Source: Blakeslea trispora (taxonomy: Eukaryota > Mucoromycota > Mucoromycetes > Mucorales > Choanephoraceae). From it: a stretch of 64,000 nucleotides of DNA. Position numbers and translations under genes: made by a program. The notes beneath the pieces were generated by a model. The model was not told where the DNA came from. It did no database searches and saw only the letters and a list, made by a program, of their open reading frames with translations. This document shows positions 11,751 through 23,400 of this stretch, piece by piece (position 1 is the first letter of the stretch; each line of letters starts with the position of its first letter). Where the stretch lies: assembly GCA_025331445.1 (NCBI GenBank), contig JAIWNE010000013.1, positions 248,001-312,000 on the forward strand, in the 5' to 3' direction.

Positions 11751-12655
11751 GATCTAAGAGTGTTTGATATGGGAGTATTCTCGATATAAAGATGCAATCC
11801 TTTGACTTGTATCGCTTCAAGCGCTAAAATGCCATTCAACTTAAGAGCATGCTCAACAGAAGAGTGCAATTCTCAAGGATACGAACACTCTGAGATAAAG
11901 CAATTATTGCATATAGCTTCAAAAGGTTCAGAGAGTGAGGTTGTGAATCACTCATAAAGTAAAGTACGATTGCAGACTAGAAGACTTTATTGTGCTTGGT
12001 AACGGTTAATGCTTTTACTGTGCGTCCTTCTTTATCCCTTTTCCTCTTCTCAATTAAAAACTTTATGAAGCTTGTGTGCTTTTATAAGCTTACTTGTTCA
12101 AGAGGCAGCTGTTATCTTAACGTCTCTTCTATACAACGAAATCAGTCACATTTAGAGACACAAGACAGCATTAATGGTCCTGCTTTCTTCTACAAGTCAA
12201 TGACCCAATACACGAACAAAATTGCAAAATCAAATGAAACGCTTTTTGAAGTTTTGCACGATGAATCTGTGAATTACATTGCAAAAATCTTCACGACTTA
12301 AAGGAACATATATATAAAGAGGACCCAGCTATTATTCCTGCTGTATTGTACAGCAACATGTCACCAGCTCTTTTTAATATTAATCGAGTATCCATCCTTA
12401 TTTAAAATGAGTGTCTCAAACAAATATAGATACCTCTGGTGCATCAACCAGGGACTAATATTGGTACAATTTCTTCGATCCAAATGCCCCAATGTACAAT
12501 AATTGCTTTATCTCAGAGTGTTCGTATCCTTGAGAATTGCACTCTTCTGTTGAGCATGCTCTTAAGTTGAATGGCATTTTAGCGCTTGAAGCGATACAAG
12601 TCAAAGGATTGCATCTTTATATCGAGAATACTCCCATATCAAACACTCTTAGATC
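11751..12655. mobile_element. 905-bp element with perfect 159-bp terminal inverted repeats
   Basis: Bases 11751-11909 and 12497-12655 are exact reverse complements of each other over 159 bp, by my reading. They bound a 587-bp interior with no recognisable transposase. The outer ends read GATCTAAGAGTG and CACTCTTAGATC. A diverged relative of the right-hand repeat lies at 41650-41811, so this is a dispersed family. Likely a non-autonomous, MITE-like DNA transposon. Target-site duplication is unclear because both ends carry the palindrome GATC with TA just inside. Confidence 0.8.
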
Positions 12656-12799
12656 TAATGGCTATTGTTGATGAAGCGTAATCCTAGTCTTTTATGCTTA
12701 CTGAGTTGGGTGTCAAACTGGTTATGAAGAAAGAAGAGTTGCGTAACTATATACCCACATTGATATAAACTACATATTAGTTAAGATTGAATGTAGGCT

Positions 12800-13369
12800 A
12801 TACACAATAGTGACCTCTTTGGCAACTCATACAAAGGCGTCTTTTTCCACTGGACTAATAAGCCTAACACGGAGGTAGAGGAAAAGGAGATACTGGTGAA
12901 TGTGTATCCCAACATCACTGTTGCGCGTACCCAAGGCGTGCGTTGGGCCTTAAACAGCACATATAGGGAGGCCTAACCTACAGTGAAATCTTAAAACAAC
13001 TTCATACCCATGTAGGTATTGATATTGTGCAAAGACGCTCTTAATAAATATAGCATGAATAGTATGCTTGGCATCCAAGTCATGCAAAACAAGGCTTCGT
13101 TTTATATGATGACACTTCCATCCACTGGTTTATACCCGTTCTTTAAGCTTGCAGTAGGTACTATCTCAAACTTCATTCGTGACTTGACAAAACTGATCGC
13201 AAATATGACGTACCTATTTCTTGTGCCTGATGTGTTTCATCGTCTCTGTAAACCTTCAAGTGAACCACAGGACGTCGCTTTAGATTGACAAGCTGCTTTG
13301 CAGACAATTTGTAAAGACTTGGTTTCAGATTCAAAAGGTTGATCTTGTCTTTGTTACCTGAGTCAAGAC

Positions 13370-13408
<39 letters not shown>

Positions 13409-13680
13409 TGGTTACAACTTGCTTTACCTAACAAGAAAGAGTTAGTCGGCGCCTCCTATTTTGCCAGATATGCCATTGACTCACTGGAACAAGCACAGAA
13501 CAGACGCGTTTGTCGAGTGTTTGGTGACTCCAAAAATGTCTCCACACAAGTTATGCTTCACCTGGTCAAATCACTCTTCGCGTGAGATCCATCGCGTTTA
13601 CACCAGACTCAGTTTCTCCTACGTTCCTTGTGATTCCTGCCTAATACTTTTTTCACGCACTATCGCTTAGAAAGCTGTAT
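12800..13680 (+). pseudogene. Decayed coding remnant split by poly(A)
   Basis: Protein-like segments occur in several frames with stops between them. One is at 12810-12980 (reading DLFGNSYKGVFFHWTNKP), one at 13019-13288, and one after a long A run at 13455-13590 (reading ASYFARYAIDSLEQAQNRRV). Local composition is more coding-like than the flanks. I do not recognise the product with confidence. The 13019-13288 segment resembles in style the C-terminal part of multi-copy proteins common in Mucoromycota. The breaks make a functional gene unlikely. Confidence 0.35.
13373..13406 (+). repeat. Poly(A) tract, about 33 A
   Basis: An uninterrupted A run of about 33 bases, much longer than the other homopolymers in the window. 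It lies between two decayed coding segments. It could be a retroposition tail or simple expansion. Confidence 0.9.
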
Positions 13681-13699
13681 AAGCCCCATCCTTTGCTTA

Positions 13700-16074
13700 C
13701 CCATGACGCGTGGAAAGCGTAGCTGTTGTATTTGCTAGCGTCTTGGCTAAATACCTTCTAACTACATACCCTTTGTCCTGTCCATGTTTGGTTGTATTAG
13801 GCTTAGTTTAACAGTGTAATACGTTAGATATTGTCATGTAAAAAGATAAAGTATTTCTGAAGCTGTAACATTACTGAAGCCATAGTAGTTGAATCAAAGG
13901 TCTTTAGCTGCATTTTTAACTTGGATTCGACTGACTTGAGTGATTATCAAAGCATGTTGGATTCCTTTGGTCCTGTTTCTTTGGATCAAACGTTCTGATG
14001 AAAAGTCTTGCAACACAATCTAAAGTGGTAATTCATTAGTTTTCTTTCAAATGATAGTGTCATTATAGACAATGGACAGCAAAAATTGATAGTTGTTGCT
14101 GAATACAGTAACTGATTGCCAGTCTGTCAGCAATGTTGCTACTATTTTATCCAAAATAACTAATTCATTTGATATGATTCTCGAAGAAAGAAGTAGTATG
14201 CTTAGCATAGAAAAGCTAATGAATTCAAACCAATGCACTAAAATCTTCCTTTTTGCCTGAGGATCAAGTGACAAAGCTTTGAAATCTCCCATATTAATAA
14301 CAGCATAACTAAACTTTTCAATCCAGTTTATGTCATGATTAGCTTCTATGTAGCGCCCAGTAGATACATCTATGTGTCCAAATTGTATGATGTTGAGTTT
14401 GATGTTGTTGCTGTATATATATCAACAGAAAAAATATCTCCTGTTCTCGTCTCTCATAAAATCACTGCTCTAAAGTGGCTCACTAAGCTTCATAGACTTT
14501 GGAGTATGATGGAGCTTTACAAGTAGATGGCAATAGACCTTTTGCCTTTCGAAACTACTGAGCTCTTTGAAAAAAGTATTACTAATGGAAAGTTCAACAA
14601 GTAGTCAAGAAAAAAAAAGCCCGCATTCGAGTAAATCTAGACAAGAAGCGAACCAAGCAAGTAGAAAGAGCAGCATCTTCCGTTCTCCCTCGTTTAAATC
14701 CGATTTTAAACTCTGAAAGGATCCTTTTCCTTATTTCGTCTGCCACTCACCAAGTCATTATTCCTGTTCTTTTTCGTTTGCAAAATGTTTCACTCCCAAT
14801 TAAAACGTCTTTCTCTCTTTTTTTTTTTAATACCTAAATTTCTACTCTTTCAAGCACTGATGTATATCTTACTCACCTCAATTCTGGAGGGGGGGGGAAG
14901 CTAAACAATTGCCTCAAGTAGAGAAGATCATGAAAAGAATACGGTTCCAGCCCATATGGAGGAGAACATTCAACAGACAACAGCGTGCTTTTTCCAGATA
15001 TTTGAAGCGTAATGAACATGAGAAATAGGCAGGGATATGGAGCTCGAGTAGTTGTAATACACAATGAAACAAGTACCGAGAGCCATACATTCTGTTACGC
15101 TCGACAAACTACATTGTATTCTGGGAAAATCCAAATTGCGTTCTGGTATCCCTTCCCAGACATGTTATACGAGTGTGTCGCGTACATAATATCGGCAAAA
15201 AGGAAAGTACTAAATCAGAAATCAATATAGTGTCTAAAAAAAGATTTTTTAAAAATTTCTGGTTAGTGTAGTATACTCGATGCACCTTTATTGCCAAGGA
15301 AGCAATATAGATTCGAAGACGTTCCATCTCGTTAATCTAGGCTATAGAAAGATACCAAGCTGTTGACTTCACACTCTCCTCCTTCTTCTTCTGGATTTCC
15401 CTTGACAAAGGGGGATAAAGTAGAGTTGAAGGCAGCCACTGCTTTTATTGTTACTCATCTAAACTACAGCTTGGGACTAGATTTGTCATTTATGAATAAT
15501 GTCGTCTTACTCTCTCTTTGTTTGAGCAAGTTGTTGATTACAAACTGGACTTATTTGCATCTTTCAAAAGACATGGATGAGAGCTTTAGACACAATTGAC
15601 TAAAACATAACCAGACTATTGCTTCAATCATTGGAATCTAGACAATATGGTATTTGAGGCATTGCCTTGATGAACAAAGGACCATAGATTGTTCTTTCAT
15701 CATGGGCCAAAGCAACTTATACGATCTCAGGCGCCTTGATCGATGTGTTTGCATTGAGAGTGACAAAGAAGAAAGGTCTTTGAAATAAACGAATTCCTAT
15801 ATCGTACAGTCTGTCTTGTAGTCCTGTAGTGTATTACACATCTTCCCGTAACTCCCGTCTGGTCGTAAGACTTATAAAAATGAAACAACACAGCGACTCG
15901 CTTTATAACTTGTTTTCTCTCAACTGCAACGCTAGAAACTTTCTTTTTTTTTCTTGCTTAGAAATCAAACAGATCGGAAGACAAACCAAACAAGTCTTCT
16001 TTCTTCTTTGAGGTTTGGCACTAATGAGCAGCCTGATGTTGATTTTTTTTTTCGTGTAGAGACTCCCCTGTTAT
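13700..16074. other. Repeat-island sequence without supported gene
   Basis: About 2.4 kb of AT-rich sequence with only short open frames on both strands. None shows a recognised domain or convincing splice structure. Homopolymer runs are frequent. Probably decayed mobile or duplicated sequence. Confidence 0.4.
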
Positions 16075-16295
16075 TAGAGATAGATTCAAAAAGTTTCACC
16101 CCGAAATGTAGCCGTAATTGATAGCTAATTCTGCAAGAAATAGACTTGAATAAATCAGGATCTCATAGTATGCTTGAGGGAAGAAAAAAGGAGCTTTCTA
16201 ACCATGAGATCCTGATTCGTTCAAGTCTGTTTCTTGCAGAATTAGCTATCAATTACGGTTACATTTCGGGGTGAAACTTTTTGAATCTATCTCTA
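16075..16295. mobile_element. 221-bp foldback MITE with TA flanks, copy 1
   Basis: Two arms of about 92 bp (16075-16166 and 16204-16295) are inverted copies that differ at about four positions, all transitions. They surround a loop of about 37 bp. The ends read TAGAGATAGATTC and GAATCTATCTCTA, so the element is bounded by TA, as in Tc1/mariner-derived MITEs. A second, diverged copy lies at 52713-52932. No coding capacity. Confidence 0.88.
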
Positions 16296-17208
16296 CAGCT
16301 GTCTACAGATACCAGCAAATCAAAACCCAATCTATTTGCTCGACTCTAGACACGTGCCTGATTCGAAATCCAAAAATCTATAGAGTATAATGCAACTAAT
16401 TGAATCCAGCTATTATTGCAAATGAGAATCGTATTACGTACTTTATTATGGTTCCTCAAATGAGGTAAAGAAGATACGACTTTCATACTCAATATTGCCT
16501 TTAGAATTTCTGGAAATGCATATGCCTTAATTGATCTCAACAAGCTTGCTAGTTTATCTTTTGATTTCTTCACTGATGTTATCTTGTTATCTCTGGCAAA
16601 TCTTGTCAGCGCCAGATCCCCCCCTCTCTCTATTTTGGGCTGAATGCATGAGAACCTACTGGAAATTTCGTAGAATTGGCGGATAATTCCCGACGTTCAG
16701 CTGAAACCTTCGTCATTCAACACATTATTTTTTTAGGTAGAACAGAAGCAAGTGATTACATAGTGCTTGAGAATCTCTTTTGTACAATCAAATGGGCTAA
16801 TACACTGTATCAGACAGTTCAATGGAGTACATTACTATATCTGAAAAGACTATGCTTTATTCTGTACAGCTTATTGCTTTGGCACAATAAAGAAAAAATC
16901 ATCACAAGTCAATGAACAATAACTGTAGAAGCTTGTTTAGACTACATGAATAATGTGTGTCGTTTTGACTAAATAAGGCTTTTTTTTTCTTCTATTTTCT
17001 TTTTTTTTTTAACTTTGATCTGGCTACATGTTTATTTTCTGAAAGAATTTCAAAACAATTGCATAAAGAGATTATATATTTTAAAAAAACAATAAGTCGG
17101 CATAACATGAATTATGAGGTATATATATAGATAAAAACAAAGACGAGAGCAAATGTATATGTGCGTATGTATATATATATGTATATAGGTGGTAAATATT
17201 TATAAGGT
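16296..17208. other. Intergenic sequence downstream of the Zn2Cys6 gene
   Basis: AT-rich, with short open frames only and no recognised gene. The last 200 bp probably carry the 3' UTR of the reverse-strand regulator that stops at 17209. Confidence 0.45.
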
Positions 17209-20200
17209 TCAAGAAGAGGGCTCTGGCATAGAGGGACTTGGGTTTACATAGGCACTCCAATCGCTCCAATTCAATCCAGATGGGGTAGGGGTAGTATGGC
17301 TATCGAAAGTATTGGGATACGGTAGAGCTGTGGTATTGACAGACTCTGGATGGGAGTTGAAGTTTGGCTGATATCCTGTTGGAGTAAGCCCTGTTTTTGG
17401 AATTAGATGAGAATGATTGTGTGACAATACAGTGGGATTTGTGTTTGTTCCATTTGTATCTATGAGCTGGTAATTGACGCTTTCATCGTTCTGAAGCAGC
17501 TGTTGCATACTAGCATGACGTATTGTATTGCTTTCCATAAGGGTAGTTGCCGTTGTTACCATGGTGGTGTTTGTCTGTACTGACCTTGGTCCTTCATAGA
17601 GAGCCTCTTGGTGAGATTGATGATACATTTCTATTTTCTTGTTTGGAGGCATATTCATATGAAAATGCATATAGTTTGATGCAGGTGGATTCTGGTAGTT
17701 TGGTGCATAAGGTAGTAATTGATCTAACGTCTGCGTGTTGGATGGGTTATTGTGTACTCCTTGATGCAGATCAGCTGTAATACCACCAACGATACTGGTA
17801 TTCATCATACGCTGATACCAAGACGATTTAGGCATAGTATCTTCTGAAACTGAATGACCATCTGCAAGTTGGTTTTGCTGGCTTTTTATGAGTTGAATCT
17901 CAGAACTAGTAGGAACAGGGCTTGTTTGAGAGATGTTATCATCTTCAAAAGTTGAAGCTGCTGAATCTTCTTTGACAGGGTCGTTCTCCAGCAAGTTGCT
18001 TATATTGATTTTGTTGACTTTGACCAGCAAGAGTAAGATGTTGTGAGCGCGCTGAGCGGATGCTAATTGTTGATGCTGTTTAAGCAGTGTCATAGATCGT
18101 TGAAGTAATCTAAGCCGACGAAGCGAATCTCTGTTTTTAATGGTGATTGCAAGATGAATAAGCGAAGACTGAAACATTGCGTATACGAAACAACTAGGCA
18201 AACAAAGGGGTCCGAATGAATCAGGATCAGACATTAAAGTTTGCTTTTGTCGAATAATGACAGATATGCTAGAGGCAGCGTTTTCACATGCTTGACGTGA
18301 TTCGGACACTAGTTTTTCCATATCGACAGAGCCCTGGATAGCAATTGTCGTAGATGAATATTCTACAAATGGCCGATGTAATAAAAGCATAATGGTATGG
18401 TAGAACAAGAGCAGGTTAACTAAAATAATTGAATTCATTTTAGTGAGCCAATCAAAATTTTTATATCTATATTCATCTAATTTTACCCTTTTGGGACTGA
18501 GACCAATTCACGCCATTTTCAGTCGTATCCAAACTGGCTCGCCAATTTTTCAAACGGCGATCGAATACTGCTAAAATAGTCGGGTCATCTAAACCGGCAT
18601 TTGTATTGGAGCATTTTGATTTGGGTGCATAGAGTGCTTTTAAAATTCTGCCAAGAATTTCCGATAATTTGATTAAACTAATAAAAGAATGGTAGACAGA
18701 AGGACCCACACGTCCATCATCAAATACTTCATGAGCCATAGGCATCTCTGTATCAAAGTCTCGGTCAAGAATAGTCAGTGGCTTGCCTGCACGGGCACCC
18801 ACTAGACGATCCAAGACATAACACACGTAAAACACACGATGTCTGGTTTCAATTTCAGAAAGAGGCAAGTTCCAATTTGAGCAAGAACGATGTAGGCCAA
18901 TATCCTGGGCCATTCGAATTGCTTTACCAAGCATATGCCATTGCATTGATTCGACATCTTCTTCAGCCATGTCCAAGTAGAGTGTCATGAGTAAGGCTGC
19001 CTGAACGTGTCTCAATCTAGGGCGAGCAGAATCTTGAAGCTGGCCTATGACTTTTTTGAAATAAGCATCAGCATACAAGCTTGCCTTTTTTTGATGAAAC
19101 ATCTTTGGGAAATGATAGGAAGCAAAGCGAAATGTGACTGCCAAGACTGCTTGAGCAAGCACGTTTGAAGATTTCGAATCGTGTCTTTCAAACCGATCTT
19201 TGTTGACGAGAGGCAAAAATAGATGAATATGGCTAAAATATCTATATTTGTATAATATGTTAGCTTTGCTTTTTCGTCTCTGTTGCATCCAAGTACATAC
19301 AACGCATAAGCCTTTTCGACAACAGAACGAGAGGGCAGGTCAATTGAAGAAGACCTAGACAAGTTGGGCTGTAGTTGGTGATTCTTTTCGTCAAAGATAG
19401 AGCTACTCAAGGAGAATCCAACATCTAATCGTGTATCAGGCTTCTTTCGCCCTGTACGGACAACAAGAAGCTCGTTCTGTGACATCAGCCTGAGGGCAAC
19501 ATCGTCTCTTCCAGGTAGTGGAACATAAGCCTTTGACTTGAAGAGTTTCTGATCAATTAATTGTAGTCCAGCTGAATGACCAGTATATCTGAGAGTATCA
19601 TAATCATCAAGATCAAGGTTGGCAAGTGTGTCTTCAATGTTCTGTTTGCTAGATGAATGTGTTGATTCGTCGCTTACAGATGATTCGTCTTCTTCTTCTT
19701 CATCGTCTTCCTCTTCCTCATGATATTCTTGGGTATGTGCGTGTGTATGTATAGTTGTTTCGTTTCTGTTGGTAGCAAAAGCGTCTATACGAAAGTCGTT
19801 TCGCTCAATGTCTTTGATAGATTGATTCGTTAAAGAAGTCAATAGACTTTCCATCTTTTTACACCGTAACTCGAGGTTTTCTACATATCTTGAAAGAATA
19901 AACAGGCATTAGTTACAGTTGAATCAGGAAAACAACATTTTCTTACACACTGGGAGGTCCTCTTTTCTTTCTGACTGTTAAAAATTCACAACTAAAGCCC
20001 CACTAAATAAATAAATAAAGCGAAAAATGAATAACTGTAAAAACTGATTTCTGATATAGTATAGGATGTACCGCTCTACAGTTGGAACAAGGTACTGAGT
20101 GGTCTGCATCACAGCGAGCTTTACGTTTTCTGCAAAAATCACAGCTGCGTTTGGCTCGGGTTCTTTTAAGTGGTATACTGCATTCTGACTGAGATTTTGT

Positions 20201-20221
20201 TGTATCTGGATAAGGATCCAT
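17209..20221 (-). CDS. Zn2Cys6 fungal transcription factor
   Basis: Nuclear DNA-binding regulator; its targets are unknown. Five exons, 20221-20072, 20002-19947, 19888-19301, 19241-18487 and 18419-17209, join to 919 aa with introns of 58-69 bp. The zinc cluster has Cys at about 27, 30, 37, 45, 48 and 55, and its last Cys is supplied by exon 2, which supports the first splice. A short coiled-coil-like linker (YVENLELRCKKMESLL) follows, then an acidic Asp/Glu run. The fungal-specific transcription factor domain (PF04082 type) covers roughly 290-560, with LYFSHIHLFLPLVNKDRF and RVFYVCYVLDRLVGARAGKP. The tail is Asn/Ser/Thr/Gln-rich and probably an activation region. The family is certain; no orthologue is recognised. 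Confidence 0.92.
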
Positions 20222-20408
20222 TCTCTTTTTTTTTTTTTGTGAAATTTTTAAAGTTTTTTTTTTTTTCTTCCTTTTTTTTTTCGTATGCAGAAAAGGGGCA
20301 AAAAGGGGGGGGGGGGAAAAGGAATAAAAAAAAAAAAGGATAAAAAAAGAAAATAAAACATTATTTTTTTTTTATACTCTTGAATTATTTATTTTGATTG
20401 GATTATTT

Positions 20409-23400
20409 TTAGACTCGGACACGTGTATATTGTGGTTTTTGTCCAAGTTAATGAATATGATGCATTTCACTTTGAAGTTGGTGAATCAATCTGTAATAGA
20501 AAATGTGACGATTAACACACAATGAAATAAAAGATTGTTTGTTGTTTTTTACCTTAGCATTTGTTCATTTTCTTCTATATATTGCTTATTGGCCTGTCGG
20601 AGCTGATTATTGTCATTTTCCAAATTCTGGAGTTTTATGCCCTGGTCTTTTAAATTATTCTATTTTACAAAATATCACATTTGAGTAACCTCTCTTTTTT
20701 TTTCTTTCTTTCCTTTTTTTTTTCTTTTTTTTTTTTACCTCTGAAGTTTCAACATCAGTAGACATGTATCTAATTTCAAGTGTCTTTGATTTGATGACTT
20801 CTTCTTTCTTTTGACATTCAGCAGTTAGCTCAGCAATCTTTTGGCGGTATTCTTCATTGAGTTTTTCCATGTCTTTTTGCTGAGAAGTGGTGATTGTCTT
20901 GAGACGGTATGAGAAGCCTTCCAGTTCCTTGTCTTTCAAGTCAAGCATCTGTTGGGATTGAGTCTGTAAAACCTTAATTTCTTTCTGATGCTGAGTTACA
21001 ATCGATCTAACTCGGTCTTCATCATTCTATAGAAAATTGTACGTAAGCAGTAATCCCCCTTTTGATCTCTTATTTTCTAACCTTTTGTCTTGAAGCTGAG
21101 GCCATCAGCTCATCCACTCTTTCTTCTGCTTCTTTGATTTCTTTGTCTTTGACTTGCATCATTTTTTCATACGCGATCTTGAGTGTGCGTAATTCTTCTG
21201 CGTCTATTCTGAGAGCCTGGATTTCCTTTTCGAGATCATTGTACTTGGCAGTCATATGATCAAGTGTTTCCTGCTTTGATTTCAAAGTTTCTTCATATGT
21301 CGTATGTTGTTGTTCACGCACGGATTTCGTCTCAGTAAGGTATTGTTCTCTTTGCGTATTAGCCTAGAGTAACACATGATTAAGCAATACAGAATCTTGT
21401 AGGTTTATGGATTCTGTTCTTTTTTTTTTATACCTGTTCTAACTCGTTTTGAGTAGCTGTCAACTCTGCCTGTAAAGTAGTCAAGGCATGTTCGTGCTCA
21501 GCTTGAAGTTTGGCAATTGCCCTTTGTTGCTCTTCTTGCCAACTCTTTTGAACAGCCTCGATTTCTTTCTGCATCAACTCGGTTGAGTCTTCAGTGTTCT
21601 TTGCATAACTCTCAGCTTGCTTTTGATGTTCTGCTTCAAGGTTAGCCAGGCTTTCTTTGTGTTGTTGCTCTAACGCTAACTTGTCTTCTTCAGACTGCTG
21701 TTTGGTAAGCTCAATCAACTCCAAGACTTCCTTGAGTTCAGATTCTAACTGACTCTTTGTCTTGTTATGTTCCGCTATCAGTTGATTTATTTGTGATTCA
21801 AAACCTTCCGCAAGTTCCGCCTATTAAATCGTTGCTGTATGTTAGACAAAGTGACGAAATTCACATGACTGATATACTCTCTCTTTTTACCTCTAATTCT
21901 GATCGTAATGCTTCAGACTGTAAATTCATTTTAGACAAAAGTTTCTCTTGGGAATCTGCGCTTTCTTTTCTTAGTGATTCAGTAGCAGCCTGATGTTCCT
22001 GCTTGAGTGCTTCCATCAGCAACATATACTCTCTTTCTATTTCAATCTAGATAGAGTGTTCGTGTAACATAAATATTTGAGTTTAGAATTAAGCCATTTA
22101 TAGTAATTCTAATTATAAAATTTTTCTAACTTACCTTCATTTTCTCGGTGTCACCGATTGTTCTGGATTCATTTTCTTTCTTGATCTGTTCAAGGGCTTG
22201 ATGATGTGTAGCCTGGAGAGCTTCAATGGTGCTCTGATGGTTGTTGGAAAGTTGCTGAACTGTAGCTTCATGTTCTTGTCTGAGCACATCCAGCTCTTTT
22301 TCGTGTTCAATGGAGAATGCTTGCTTCAAGGTGTGTTCCAATGCCTTTTTTCTTCAACCAATATTTCGGATTCTACTTGGTGCGCTTCTTTTAGCTCGCT
22401 TAATTGCATTTCAAAGCGTGATGTTAGCTCTTCATAACGCTCATTCAATCCTCGATCTAGTGCGACTTTGTGTTCTGAAGTCAATGTCTCTAATGCGGCA
22501 TGATGTTCTTGTGTCATCTTGTCAATGTTGCTTATATGAATCTGTTGGGCTTCTTTCAAGGCACTTATTTCTTGTTCGTATTTGGCAACCACTTGGTCGA
22601 TTTCACTAGAACCAGACTGAAGAGCCTCCAACTGTTCCAATGCATCTTGATACTTGCTTCTGACTTGTTCTAACTCGACCAGTCGTTCTTCAGATACTTT
22701 CTCAGCTTGTACAAAAGCCACATGTTTGGCATCAAGTTGTGCCTCAATAGCTTCTAATGTTTCAGCGTGGCGTTTGTTCAGTTCTTCCATTTGATCTGAA
22801 TGGCTCTTCTTTAGTTGCTCAATGTCTTTTTCGTAAGCCTTCTTTAGAGCAGCCAAATCATCAGCGAGTTTTGTCTTGTGAGACTGTTCAAGTTCTTGCA
22901 AAGCAGCTTGCACTTCTCTACTACTGTTTTCTTCAAGTGATTTCAGTTGCTCACTATGCTCTTTCTTCAAGTTCTCCAGTGCAGTAGCAAGAGACGTCTC
23001 TTTTTCTTGAGCATGTACCTCCATTTGAGTGCTATGACCATCATTCAGTTGAGCCATTTCTTTAGTATGTTGCTCCTTGAGACTAGTCATTTCTTTTTCA
23101 AAGTGAGCAGTAATCTCTGCTATCTGACTATGGTCACCATCAGCCATAGCTTGAAGCTGAGTTTGGAGGGCTTCCAACTGTTCTTTGTGCTTGACTTCTA
23201 ATTCAGCGATAGATAAACCATGCTCTTTTTTGAGTCTGTCAACCATATCTTCATGTTCGCGAACCATGTTGTTCATCTCTTCTTCAAATTGACTCTTTAG
23301 GCGTTCTGTGTCTTCATCATGCTTTTGGCTTAGCTGGACTTCTACCTGGTTACGTTCATGAGTCAGTCTGTCGTTATGGTTTTGCTCAAGCATAGCAACG

